The notes under the pieces were generated by a model that saw only the letters and a program-made list of their open reading frames with translations, was not told the origin of the DNA and did not search any database. DNA of 64,000 bases from Symbiodinium natans (Eukaryota > Sar > Dinophyceae > Suessiales > Symbiodiniaceae). This document shows positions 36,089 through 44,689 of this stretch, one piece after another; the stretch's first letter is position 1, and every line of letters starts with the position of its first letter. A program made the position numbers and the translations under genes. The stretch is taken from assembly GCA_905221605.1 (NCBI GenBank), contig CAJNDS010001046.1, forward strand, positions 1 through 64,000, written 5' to 3'.

Positions 36089-37816
36089 TCATCCTTCAGG
36101 AGGAGTATTGATCCCGAAGTGCTCGTACTGCCCACCTATCCCAGGGGATCTTGGAGCCGGGGATCGATTGCCCCATCCCTCGCTACCCTGATCCGGGGTG
36201 ATCATTCCTGCCTGATGGATCGGTCCCCCGACCTCGGTCGATTTCGACTTCTTGGCTGCGGGGACGCTCTCGGCTATCTGGTTCATCTCCTTAACGGCCT
36301 GCTCCGCTCGTTGCTTACGCAGTCCCTCATCCATCTTGCCTATCTTGCTGGTGGTACCAACTCCATTTTCCGATCCACCCGGGCTATCCCCCTTCAATGA
36401 TGTAGATCGACCACCTGAGTGTCCACTATCCGACCCCATCGACATCTTTCGTGACCTGTCTTTCTCTACCCCTGCGATCTCGGCACCATATATCCCAGCG
36501 TTCCACCGTTCCTGCGAATCCGATTGCATCGTCATGGGCGTTGATCCAGGCTCTCCTGGTCCCTGATCTGTGAAGAACTTCGCAAAGTCCACGTCAGTGA
36601 TGACCCCCGTTTCCTCGAGAGTACTCCTGATCCCATGTGATCCCCACTCTATTCCGATCGTCGTAGTCTGGTCTATCCCCACATCTTTCAACGCTTCAAC
36701 GTTCCCGCCTGGCGATGCCTCCGAGAGACCTGTAGATGAAAAGACAGACAGCGCTTTATCGTCGCTCTCATTTATCGCGTTCTGCGTTACTGCTGAAGAT
36801 CCCTTAGCTATCAGCTCCAGATCTGTAGGATCGGCACCGACATTCCCAATCGTGGTCGCGCTATTCGAATACACTCCTGGAACGAGATCATCTCCATTCC
36901 CTCTGCCCATCCAATGTCCGCTATCCGCACTTCTCGTGCGATCGCCTTCAGCACCGAGCTCGCCACTGTTCATCATCGCATCTATTCCATCATCATTCCT
37001 CCTGATCGTCCTATCGTGATCTGACGATGATGACACGGCAAGGCTATCCACTCTATCCTCGATCGCCATTTCTATCCTGGAACCGGTGATTCCCTTGGCA
37101 CCTCCCGTTGACTCGTAATCCGTTCCGTGGAACACAGTCTCGGAGGGGATGATGAACGGTCCCTCTTCCAGCCTTCCACCTATTCCAGCCAGATCCTCGA
37201 TAGCCAGCGTCGGAGTCCTAGCGTTTCCCGCTTCTATCCCACCTCTTCCAGCCCTATACTCATTCAAATCTGTAGCTCCCACGACTGGATCGAATACTAC
37301 AGGACGGCTTGCAAGCATGCTGAGCTGCATCACGGCGTCCCCTCTATCTGCTATCGACGGGATTGCGAGCAACTCCTGCAATCCTTCGTCTGCGTCCCTC
37401 CCCTGAGTGCCCGACGTGTCCGCTATCCCGGCATAGCCCAGTCCTCCCGACCTCCTCACACTATCCATCGCCGCCACGATCTCCAAGTTTCTATCCGTCA
37501 GTCCTGGGGGTGGTCCTGGCACTAACATACTATCCGCAGCACTCGACCTAACGTCTACAGTAAGCGGTCCTGACAAGCTGAGGCCGAAACGATCTCTATC
37601 AGCATTGCTATCCGTCTCCATTCCTGTCCTTCCACTATTCCGTCCGTCGTCGATGAAGTCCATGTTCTCGACGTCGGCTATACTTCGCACGTGACTATCA
37701 GCGGCGGCCACATTCTGATTGACCGCATCGACCTGGTCCTCGAGGAATCTATTCCCTGTTCCTAACACATCACTATCGCTAGACTCACTGCTCCCAATGC
37801 TATCACGTGTGGACAT
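36089..37816 (-). CDS. ORF1 of the retrotransposon, disordered leader protein (575 aa)
   Basis: I choose the ATG at 37816. The same frame is open further upstream through the primer-binding site into the LTR, but without an ATG. The protein is rich in Ser, Gly, Asp, Thr and Pro with almost no aromatic core, no cysteine motif and no membrane segment, so it is probably largely disordered. No family recognised. It is the first gene after the 5' leader, so it could be an accessory or Gag-leader protein. Its TGA at 36089-36091 is followed after one base by the ATG of ORF2, a spacing suited to termination-reinitiation. Confidence 0.65.
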   Translation of the reverse strand: MSTRDSIGSSESSDSDVLGTGNRFLEDQVDAVNQNVAAADSHVRSIADVENMDFIDDGRNSGRTGMETDSNADRDRFGLSLSGPLTVDVRSSAADSMLVPGPPPGLTDRNLEIVAAMDSVRRSGGLGYAGIADTSGTQGRDADEGLQELLAIPSIADRGDAVMQLSMLASRPVVFDPVVGATDLNEYRAGRGGIEAGNARTPTLAIEDLAGIGGRLEEGPFIIPSETVFHGTDYESTGGAKGITGSRIEMAIEDRVDSLAVSSSSDHDRTIRRNDDGIDAMMNSGELGAEGDRTRSADSGHWMGRGNGDDLVPGVYSNSATTIGNVGADPTDLELIAKGSSAVTQNAINESDDKALSVFSSTGLSEASPGGNVEALKDVGIDQTTTIGIEWGSHGIRSTLEETGVITDVDFAKFFTDQGPGEPGSTPMTMQSDSQERWNAGIYGAEIAGVEKDRSRKMSMGSDSGHSGGRSTSLKGDSPGGSENGVGTTSKIGKMDEGLRKQRAEQAVKEMNQIAESVPAAKKSKSTEVGGPIHQAGMITPDQGSEGWGNRSPAPRSPGIGGQYEHFGINTPPEG

Positions 37817-37927
37817 TGCTGCAGTCAATGAACACAAATGACAAATGCGGAAAACTTCGCTATGCAAGTGGTACCTCTTCGCTATACCAAGAAAAAACTT
37901 CTCGAACAGCTCGTCCAGGCCAAGCAA

Positions 37928-37941
37928 CAAGGCTCTTAACC
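37928..37941 (-). other. Primer-binding site matching tRNA-Lys(CUU) anticodon arm
   Basis: Directly inside the 5' LTR, the plus strand reads CAAGGCTCTTAACC. It matches, as I recall it, the anticodon arm of plant-type tRNA-Lys with anticodon CUU (..GCAAGGCTCTTAACCTTG..). The tRNA would therefore pair through its middle and prime from a 3' end inside the anticodon stem, as in Drosophila copia with a half initiator tRNA. No match to a full-length tRNA 3' CCA end is seen. Confidence 0.7.
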
Positions 37942-38629
37942 TGTGCGAAGTGTCCAAACCAGTGAAAACTTGCGCAACCCGTTCCAGTAACTAGCTCAGG
38001 CCACACGAGGAGAAAGAAGTTGTATATTTACAGTTGTAGGTTGTAATGTTGCACCAGAAGTAACAGTATCCCTGTCAACGGGGAACACGAGGTAGCTAGC
38101 CAAGTATTCCAAGCCACTCCCGACGTTAACTATCGGAAGGATCCCCAGAGTTGCTATCTCCAGGGGGTGGTAACCTATCGCTCTAGATGTATCCACTAGC
38201 CGTCCGGCTGCGTGTTGTACACCTATCCCGATATTCACCTGAACAGCCACCTGCCCTCAGTATCCTCCGGCCTCCGGCTATGAGTTGTAAAGAGAACAGA
38301 TAACTATCCCGAAGTTAGGGAAAAGGATCTATTCCTCGTCAACGCCCGACCCTTTTGGCTCCTCTTTCCTCCGGATGCGAGTTGGCCAATCAAGTCCACG
38401 ACGTACAGGAACACTATCCACGGGGGCGAAAACTGTACAAGGTCGGCTGCTACAAGTCTAAGAAGGGCCCTTCTTGAGCAGCTTATAGCTGCGAACGGAC
38501 ACAAAGTCTTGTCCTCTATTCCGGCTTGTCCACGAAGAAGTCGGCTTCTATCCCAGGCCCAAACCCAAAAGTTACATGTACATCTAAACAGCACCCCATG
38601 GAATTGACCTGACCTCTTTGTGCTAAACA
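37942..38629 (-). repeat. 5' LTR (right copy)
   Basis: 688 bp, direct repeat of 6710-7397, differing at 38117, 38120 and 38130. The C at 38130 keeps a CTATC pentamer that the left copy has lost. It should contain the promoter read toward lower coordinates; no TATA box is assigned. Confidence 0.95.
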
Positions 38630-38752
38630 TTTTGGGGTTTACATACAAGGGGGCCCGTAACATTTTGGTTTTTTTGGAGGTTTAGATATAAGGGGGCCCC
38701 TAACATTTTGGCTTTTTGGGTGGCTTAAATATAAGCGGGCTCCTAACATTTA
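38630..38752. repeat. Tandem repeat with TAACATTTTGG core (right part) and right TTTTG duplication
   Basis: Begins with the right target duplication TTTTG (38630-38634), then three units of about 42-50 bp (GGTTTAnATAyAAGGGGGCCC.TAACATTTTGG), the last diverged. It continues the repeat at 6606-6704. Confidence 0.8.
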
Positions 38753-39064
38753 GGGTACCAAAAAAAGGGACCACCAACTTAGAGAACTCACAAGATTTTG
38801 TTGAACTGCAGAGGAAAAATACTAGCAGCACCGCATTTCTGGCAACATAGGTGATAAAAGCCGCAGCATTGATCGAAGTAGCCGCGACAACAGTTTGTAG
38901 TCATACCCTAAAATCGCAGGTTCTCCCAAACCCTGGAGCCTGGTTTAGTGTTGAAGGTCTAAACTCACTTAGACACCCTACGCGCCAAACCTAAACCTTA
39001 ACACCCTACTCCCTCAAACCTTATGTATGCCCGAAAGCCCTCAGACCAGACCCTATACCCCCCT
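38753..39064. other. Non-coding spacer
   Basis: AT-richer unique sequence, then scattered CCCTAAA-like units. No gene seen. Confidence 0.4.
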
Positions 39065-39148
39065 GGGGCTGCAGCCTTCAAATCTGAACTGGGCCCTTTG
39101 ATGCCCGGTTGCTTGTCCAGTTTCTGAACGGTCTCCAGGCTTCGCATT
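39065..39148 (-). other. Coding-like island (possible small exon)
   Basis: The minus strand is open with a protein-like composition (R-S-L-E-T-V-Q-K-L-D-K-Q-P-G...). Telomeric repeats border it on its upstream side. No homology recognised. Confidence 0.25.
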
Positions 39149-39152
39149 TGGG

Positions 39153-39268
39153 AACCCTAAGCCCTAAGCCCTAAGCCCTAAGCCCTAAGCCCTAAGCCCT
39201 AAGCCCTAAACCCTAAACCCTAAACCCTAAACCCTAAACCCTAAACCCTAAACCCTAAACCCCAAACC
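39153..39268. repeat. Telomere-variant array (CCCTAAG)n then (CCCTAAA)n
   Basis: About seven CCCTAAG units switch abruptly to about nine CCCTAAA units, so a variant block and a canonical block sit head to tail. Confidence 0.9.
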
Positions 39269-39695
39269 CGACACGGGCCTTGAGTCAAATCTTCCGAGTG
39301 CGATCGCCCTAAACGTCAAGGGGGTGTCCCCCTCTTTGGTAACATACTGGAGGGTGGAGGCGGGGAGGGAAAATTGGGGGTATCTTTCCTAGGAAATTCC
39401 CTAAATTTGGAGGGTTGGGGCGGGGGAGGGGGGAGAGGGATATGTTTAGTGCTTAGGTTTTGGTATCCAAGTGGCTTCCACTGGGAACCCGAAACCTAGA
39501 CACGAAACCCTAAACCCTAAACCGACTGCGTCTAAACCCTAAACCCTAAATCCTGGGAAAGCGCTTGGCTTTCACCCCTCTGAGGTACGTACCATCACGG
39601 AGGCCTGGGGCGAAGGTCGTTCATGTGAGTTCCCCCCCCCCCCCGCCCGATGTCGCGCGCCCGCCACATGTACGGTAAGTATGCCCCACCAGCCC
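39269..39695. other. Non-coding spacer with G-rich and poly-C tracts
   Basis: Purine-rich GGAGGG sequence near 39350-39440, short CCCTAAA runs near 39505-39551, and a poly-C tract near 39631-39645. No gene. Confidence 0.45.
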
Positions 39696-39815
39696 TACTT
39701 GGAGATTCATGGTACTGATTAACCAACTATAACTGTACTTATAACCCACTTATAAGCCCCTCAAGTGCCCTAATTTGGTAAGAAGAGTACAGGTACAGTT
39801 ATAGTTGGTAAACGT
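39696..39815. mobile_element. Palindromic MITE-like element, family B, second copy
   Basis: Left arm CCTACTTGGAGATTCATGG then ACTATAACTGTACTTATAACC; right arm GTACAGTTATAGTTGG is its inverse. It matches 4878-5051 but lacks the telomeric insert, and the right terminus is lost. Confidence 0.65.
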
Positions 39816-39820
39816 GATGG

Positions 39821-39942
39821 GCCTAAGCCCTAAACCCTAAACCCTAAACCTAAACCCTATAAGCCCTAAGCCCTATAAACCCTAAGCCTTAAGCCCTAAG
39901 CCCTAAACCCTAAGCCCTAAGCCCTAAGCCCTAAACCCTACC
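39821..39942. repeat. Interstitial telomere array, mixed CCCTAAA/CCCTAAG
   Basis: About 16 heptamers alternating between CCCTAAA and CCCTAAG with occasional CCCTATAA. Confidence 0.9.
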
Positions 39943-40232
39943 ATGGACTCATGGCGCCGATGTGCCCTGATATGGGGCTCCTTTGTCAAGGTCCGGGGTC
40001 TCGTCAAAGCTGTACTTCGAACACCAAGCTCACGCCAACCCACATGAGCGCAAGATCTCCTAAAGCCGAGCAGTGAGGGTTTAGGGTTGAGGGTTAAGGG
40101 CTTTGTGGGCAAGTTGAGAATCAATGTACCACCTCTCACATGTCGCCCCGTGACCAAAACTTGAAGTTAGTTGCCTCAGGTAGTTGGGTCAAGGGTGCAC
40201 CAACCCTAAACCCTAAACCCTAAACCCTAAAC

Positions 40233-40318
40233 CCTGGGCAGCTTGAGATCATGGCGCAGGGTCGTGTCCAGGTTGGCGAAGATGCCGCGGCCACCGCCGT
40301 CATTGGGCTCCCTTGCCT
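40233..40318 (-). other. Coding-like island (possible exon) bordered by telomeric repeats
   Basis: The minus strand encodes E-P-N-D-G-G-G-R-G-I-F-A-N-L-D-T-T-L-R-H..., a convincing soluble-protein composition. A TGAG|G boundary lies upstream. Downstream the frame runs straight into GGGTTTAGGG, so a GT donor would be the first bases of the telomeric array. No family named. Confidence 0.4.
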
Positions 40319-40328
40319 CAGGACGGTG

Positions 40329-40382
40329 CCCTAAACCCTAAACCCTAAACCCTAAACCCTAAACCCTAAACCCTAAACCCTT
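40329..40382. repeat. Interstitial telomere array (CCCTAAA)n
   Basis: Seven perfect CCCTAAA units. A shorter run of five lies at 40203-40235. Confidence 0.9.
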
Positions 40383-40849
40383 TCTCATTTGGTTTCGTGC
40401 TTCTAGGGCTTCTTGCAGAACTAAGGGCCAAACCCACCTCCTTAGTAACTTAGGTTTCAGGGTTTTTGTAGGGTTCTGGGTTTGAAGGTTCCTAAGAGGG
40501 ACCTGATTGTTTGAACCCCACAACAATCCAGAATGCACAAACTCTTGTTCCATAAGACTTCCTGAACCCCCAAACCCTATAAATCCCACATACCCGAAAG
40601 CCCTATAAACCCAAAACCCTAAGCCCTAAACCTTAACATAAACCCTACACTCCCCCCCCCCCCCCCAGAATCCCATCGCGCACAAAATGCTCCAAAACCT
40701 CTACATCCCACCAGCCTGCAAGATCTGCGGGGCTGCATTGTCCAGCACCTCCGTCAAGGTTTCGGGTTTATTTAGGGTTCAGGGTTCAGGGTTCAGGGTT
40801 CATTCAGGGTTTAGGGTTTAGGGTTTAGCTTTAGGCCGAGGGTATAGGG
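40383..40849. other. Non-coding spacer with a GGGTTCA/TTTAGGG run
   Basis: Mostly degenerate CCCTAAA-like text, a poly-C tract at about 40651-40667 and GGGTTCA then TTTAGGG units at 40775-40829. Confidence 0.45.
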
Positions 40850-40915
40850 CGTTGTGCCTTTTTGGCCCCAGGCTCGTCAAAACCCCATGGGAAGTCCAGA
40901 AGCGCCTTGACTCGG
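40850..40915 (-). other. Coding-like island (possible small exon)
   Basis: The minus strand reads V-K-A-L-L-D-F-P-W-G-F-D-E-P-G-A-K-K. Short and unassigned. Confidence 0.22.
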
Positions 40916-40999
40916 AACTACGCATGGGAGCTGACCTACCTCAGGGGCACAGATTCGGGACCGTAACCCTAAACCCTAAACCCTAAACCCCTAAACCCT

Positions 41000-41085
41000 A
41001 TAATGGCTAACCCATAGGCAAGGTTGATAGCGCCAGCAACCCAAAGAGATAAAGGGATGATCCAAGCGGCGTCTAAAAAGACGAG
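41000..41085 (-). other. Coding-like island with a possible membrane helix
   Basis: The minus strand gives a hydrophobic stretch (L-D-A-A-W-I-I-P-L-S-L-W-V-A-G-A-I-N-L-A) next to telomeric repeats. It could be one exon of a membrane protein. Confidence 0.25.
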
Positions 41086-41397
41086 CCTGCAGGACTTACC
41101 CACCGGTTACATGTCCCCATGTCGGAGACACTTGGATCTACAAGCCCTAATCCCTAAGCCCGAAACCCTATATACTGAACTGGGTTGAGGAAACTAAATT
41201 GGACCCCGGAAACAAGAAGTAACTACTTTGGGGGACGCCAAAGCGCTCCCTGTAAAGGCACCCGGGCGTTGGGCAAGCCCCTCCCTCAGATAACAACCCG
41301 AAACCCTGAACCCGAAACCCTGAAACCGAAACCCTGAATCCTAAAAAACCCGAAAACCCTAAACCCGTTTCTGGTCGTGGTACACTCAAAACAACGA

Positions 41398-41495
41398 ACG
41401 GACTCTATCTTTGCCCCAGAGAAGCCCCCGAGCGCCGTGATGAGGTCCTGCAGCGTGGCTGGACAGACCTGAAGAATGTTCTCTCTTTTTGACAT
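41398..41495 (-). other. Coding-like island starting with ATG (possible first exon)
   Basis: From an ATG at 41495 the minus strand encodes M-S-K-R-E-N-I-L-Q-V-C-P-A-T-L-Q-D-L-I-T..., with amphipathic, protein-like composition. Telomeric CCCTAAA units abut the upstream side, and a GT near 41402 could be a donor. Unassigned. Confidence 0.38.
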
Positions 41496-41563
41496 GAGAA
41501 ACCCTAAACCCTAAACCCTAAACCCTAAACCCTAAACCCTGAGAGACTGGAGGGGTGCCCCTC

Positions 41564-41636
41564 TTCGGCTTCCGCGGATGGGGGCTTCGACATGTGGGGG
41601 ATGAAGCAAATGTTCAAGCAGCCCCCCATCAACACC
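41564..41636 (+). other. Coding-like island on the plus strand
   Basis: The plus strand reads S-A-S-A-D-G-G-F-D-M-W-G-M-K-Q-M-F-K-Q-P and then meets GTTTCGGGTTTAGGG, a possible GT donor inside telomere-like sequence. Confidence 0.3.
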
Positions 41637-42169
41637 GTTTCGGGTTTAGGGCTCAGGGTTGAGGGTTAAGCCCTTTGCCCTTACCACCAAGAAAATTCTT
41701 GGGTCATACTGATACTGTTCTAGGGCATTCTACCCCACGCTTACCCTGAACCCCACCCCCCCCCCCCCAAATTGAAACAACGCTCGAAGCACAGCACAGT
41801 CAGCTAGTTAGGGGTTAAGGTTCGGCCTAACGTATAAAGCGTTTAGAACACCACCACCCCATGAAAGATCGACAGCCCAATAAAGCTAGCTGGCTGAGCT
41901 CTTCAGGGTGGAGCAATGATACTTCCAAAGCACCATGGACGAGTAACGTTTAAATGCCATCTGCTCAGCACTCACACAAGCCTAAACAGAAAAGAAAGGC
42001 CTCAACCCTCAACCCTAAACTCAAAGCCCTAAGCCCCAAGCCCTAAACCCTAAACCTAAACCCTAAGGCCTAAACCCTGAACCCTGAACCCAGATACCAA
42101 CTCGCTCTCTAGGGCCAGGGCATAGACCAAGCCATCCTTGCCTGAGGAGGCATCTCACGTTTTGGCTGA
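41637..42169. other. Non-coding spacer
   Basis: Short mixed telomeric runs, a poly-C tract near 41755-41768, unique AT-richer sequence near 41800-41990, then CCCTAAA-type units from about 42005. No gene. Confidence 0.45.
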
Positions 42170-42255
42170 GGGTTTAGGGTTTAGGGTTTAGGGTTTAGGG
42201 TTTCGGGTTTGGGGTTTAGGGTTTAGGGTTTAGGGTTTAATTAGGGTTTAGGGTT
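42170..42255. repeat. Interstitial telomere array (TTTAGGG)n
   Basis: About 11 units with a few changes. Confidence 0.88.
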
Positions 42256-42663
42256 CAAGTTTGCAACTCGATGTGGAGTCACGCTAAGTCTGCTGGATGT
42301 GCTTCAGGGTTTGTTAGACCTTTTGGATGTTCGGGTTTTCAGGTTTCCGGCCAACTCCAAAACCTTAAAACCCGACTCTCCAGGTCAGGTTGACAACTGC
42401 CGCCCACCTACACATGCTGCAAGGAGGCAGGGCCGCCCTCTCGGGCGCAGATTCACACTCATCTCTTTATCGCCTCCCTCCCTCCCTCCCTCCCTCCCTT
42501 CCTCTCTCTCTCTTCCAAAACCCTGAACCTTGGACGGCTGGACGGCTAGACCCTAAACCCTACAACTCAAACTCTAAACCGCCTCAACCCATCGTCATAG
42601 CCTCGCAGCCTACGGCTCCTGAAGCTCCCGAGCCCCTTTAGTGCCAAGATCCATGGGAACCTT
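42256..42663. other. Spacer with CCCT/CT microsatellite
   Basis: Unique sequence with a (CCCT)n then (CT)n microsatellite at about 42473-42514. No gene supported. Confidence 0.5.
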
Positions 42664-42783
42664 AGGTTTAGGGTTTAGGGTTTAGGGTTTAGGGTTTAGG
42701 GTTTAGGGTTTAGGGTTTAGGGTTTAGGGTTTAGGGTTTAGGGTTTAGGGTTTAGGGTTTGGGGTTTAGGGTTTAGGGTTTAG
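42664..42783. repeat. Interstitial telomere array (TTTAGGG)n
   Basis: About 17 nearly perfect TTTAGGG units, among the most homogeneous in the window. Confidence 0.93.
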
Positions 42784-42785
42784 GC

Positions 42786-42880
42786 TTCGCCAAGGAGCCG
42801 GGGTCGGGATTCCACCACTGCAGGGAGAGGCAGGGTGGATCTCCCACCTCCAGGCCGATCCTCTCCAGGCTTCGGGCTTA
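42786..42880 (-). other. Coding-like island (possible exon)
   Basis: The minus strand reads S-L-E-R-I-G-L-E-V-G-D-P-P-C-L-S-L-Q-W-W... and ends directly at the telomeric array, with a GC dinucleotide that could serve as a dinoflagellate donor. Confidence 0.3.
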
Positions 42881-42958
42881 CGATTCGAGGAAGAGGGCAG
42901 GGTTCCGAGAAGCCCTCTGAAAACAAATTCTACAGTCCTCTTAAACCCATTCGCTATA

Positions 42959-43066
42959 CTATTTGCTTCAGAACCCCAAAAGAATAAACAATTAACGATC
43001 CCTATATTACCCTTCATAAAGAAGAATCTTTTTTAATTTTCTCGGGGTTCTTAAGCAATTAGTAGA
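42959..43066. mobile_element. MITE-like element, family A, best copy
   Basis: Terminal inverted repeats ACTATTTGCTTCAGAACCCC (left) and GGGGTTCTTAAGCAATTAGT (right) enclose an AT-rich interior, total about 105 bp. No coding capacity. Other copies or fragments lie at 2413, 3409, 43886 and possibly 54985-55060. Confidence 0.75.
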
Positions 43067-43885
43067 TAAGGGGACATATAAGATGTCTCAAAAAACCTAC
43101 CGAGGATTGCAGGGCTTAGGAAGGAAGGTCTCGGGCGAAGCGCTTCGGGTTTAGGGTTTCGGGTGACAGGGCAAAAGGGGAACGGATGGTTAGAGCGACT
43201 TAGGGCTTTGGGCAGGTTTTGGGGTAGAGGGGAGTGACCCTGAACCCTAGAAGCTCTAAACCCTGAAAAGGTCGATCTTCCCTAGCGCTCCCGAAGACTC
43301 AGCTTCCGCAAGGCTCCCCTCGGTACCCCTAAACCCTAAACCCCAAACCCCAAACCTTAAACCCTGGCCCCAGGGCTTTGAGGGGTTCGGGGCTCGAGGT
43401 TTAGGCGTCTGCTGTGCCCAAAAAACCCTAAACCCTAAACCCTAAACCCCAAACCCTAAGCCCTGAATGGCCCCAAATCACGGACTCTCTTGGGCAACCT
43501 TTCCTGCGACATCGCTCTTCACTCCACCACTCGTAGGACCTCTCTTAGTCGCTCTTGGGGTTTGGGCTTATCTAGAGGTTCTAGGGGGGCCTGGGATTTT
43601 GGCTAAGGGTTTGGCGCGTGAGGCTTGTTGGCTACACCCTCTGAGGCTCGAAAACCAGCGACTTTTCGCAAGGACGTCTCGTCAGCTTCGGAATCCAGGG
43701 AGTATACCATAAAGTGCCCTAAGCCGAAAAACCCTAAGTAACACCCGAAAACCCGAAATCCCTTCGGCTAAACAAGCTTAGAACAGCGAGCTATCGGTCG
43801 AGCGGCTTGCAAATGATTCTTTGGAAGCAGTATGCTCAGCTTCGTCTACGAAAAGAGCGAAGGGCTCACACAAGGGTGTGATTCT
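43067..43885. other. Non-coding spacer
   Basis: Short telomeric runs near 43147, 43327-43364 and 43424-43463. No frame with convincing protein character. Confidence 0.4.
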
Positions 43886-44000
43886 ACCAATTGCTTAAGA
43901 ACCCCCCCAAGAAATTCAAATCTTCTTGCGTGTAAGGGCAACATAGGGACTCTGTTTTGTTGATTCAACTCTTGTTTGGTTGTTAAGCACGTGGTAGCTT
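43886..44000. mobile_element. MITE-like element, family A, inverted copy
   Basis: Left end TTGCTTAAGAACCCCC; the interior is the reverse complement of the 42959 copy; the right end GGTTGTTAAGCACGTGGTAG is a mutated TIR. Confidence 0.65.
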
Positions 44001-44100
44001 AACATTAGGCACAAGAGCACCACTGGCCAACCAAGGAGCCCCAGGTTTAGGGTTCAGAGCTTAGGGTTCAGGGCCGCAAGAGGGAACGGGGGGGAAGCAG

Positions 44101-44230
44101 CCCTAAACCCTAAACCCCAAACCCTAAACCCTAAACCCTAAACTTAAACCCTAAACCCTAAACCCAAAACACTTGACCCTAATCCTAAACCCTAAGCCCT
44201 AAACCCTAAGCCGTAAACCCTAAACCCTGA
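44101..44230. repeat. Interstitial telomere array (CCCTAAA)n with variants
   Basis: About 17 units, several mutated to CCCCAAA, CCCTAAG or lacking a base. Confidence 0.88.
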
Positions 44231-44535
44231 CCCTCGTCTTTGCAGTCTCGGTCCGAGCTTTCGCACTTAGGGTGGTCTTGTCCAGTGGCAGGATGCCATA
44301 AAGCCCTGCGCCCTGATCAAGCTCCCACATCCCCCGCAAAAATCCCCACAAAGGGACCAACATCCGAAGCTCCTAAACCCTAAGCCCTAAGCCCTAAACC
44401 CTAAACCCGAAACCTCTTCCCTAAACCCCAAACCCTGTACCCCAAAACCTGGAAAATCCTATCAAGCCCGTAGCCTAAACGGGCCAAACCCCAAGCAGGC
44501 CCCAGCCCCGAGCAGACCCGAAATCCAGGCCCGAA
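44231..44535. other. Non-coding spacer
   Basis: Unique sequence plus scattered CCCTAAG/CCCTAAA units near 44372-44410. Nothing else seen. Confidence 0.4.
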
Positions 44536-44662
44536 AATCTAGAACCCTAGAACCCCATAGAACCCGATAGAACCCTATAGAACCCTGTAGGACCCTATAG
44601 AACCCTCTAGGATCCCATAGAACGGTATAGAACCCTTTTGAACCCTCTTGAACCCTCCAGAC
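44536..44662. repeat. Decamer tandem repeat (AGAACCCTAT)n
   Basis: About 12 imperfect decamers of AGAACCCTAT. It looks like an expanded telomere-unit derivative with a longer period. Confidence 0.8.
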
Positions 44663-44689
44663 CCCTAAAACCCCGAAAACCCGAAAGAT

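Larger units (their letters stand above)
6710..38629 (-). mobile_element. Giant Ty1/copia-type LTR retrotransposon, complete, 31.9 kb
   Basis: Two direct LTRs of 688 bp with TG...CA ends, a 5-bp TTTTG duplication, a primer-binding site next to the 5' LTR (right end) and a G-rich polypurine tract next to the 3' LTR (left end) define a complete element read right to left. Integrase (ORF4) lies upstream of reverse transcriptase and RNase H (ORF6), which is the Ty1/copia order. All core catalytic motifs are present. Nine long frames cover nearly the whole interior. It is far larger than typical 5-10 kb copia elements, mostly because of about 13.7 kb of extra coding sequence (ORF8-ORF9) after RNase H and extra domains within pol. 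Confidence 0.95.

Noticed and set aside
36089-36300. Assembly indel as the cause of the ORF1/ORF2 frame change
   Set aside because: ORF2 has its own ATG one base after the ORF1 stop and the rest of the element has a 12.6-kb intact frame, so an error is not needed, though it is not excluded.
6710-38629. Viral or giant-virus origin for the 32-kb segment
   Set aside because: LTRs, target duplication, primer site and the protease-integrase-RT order define an LTR retrotransposon; no capsid or DNA polymerase of a DNA virus is visible.
38700-38720. CATTTTGGCT in the flanking tandem repeat as a spliced-leader relic
   Set aside because: Only about ten bases agree with the dinoflagellate spliced leader, and the repeat's other units read CATTTTGGTT; chance similarity is more likely.
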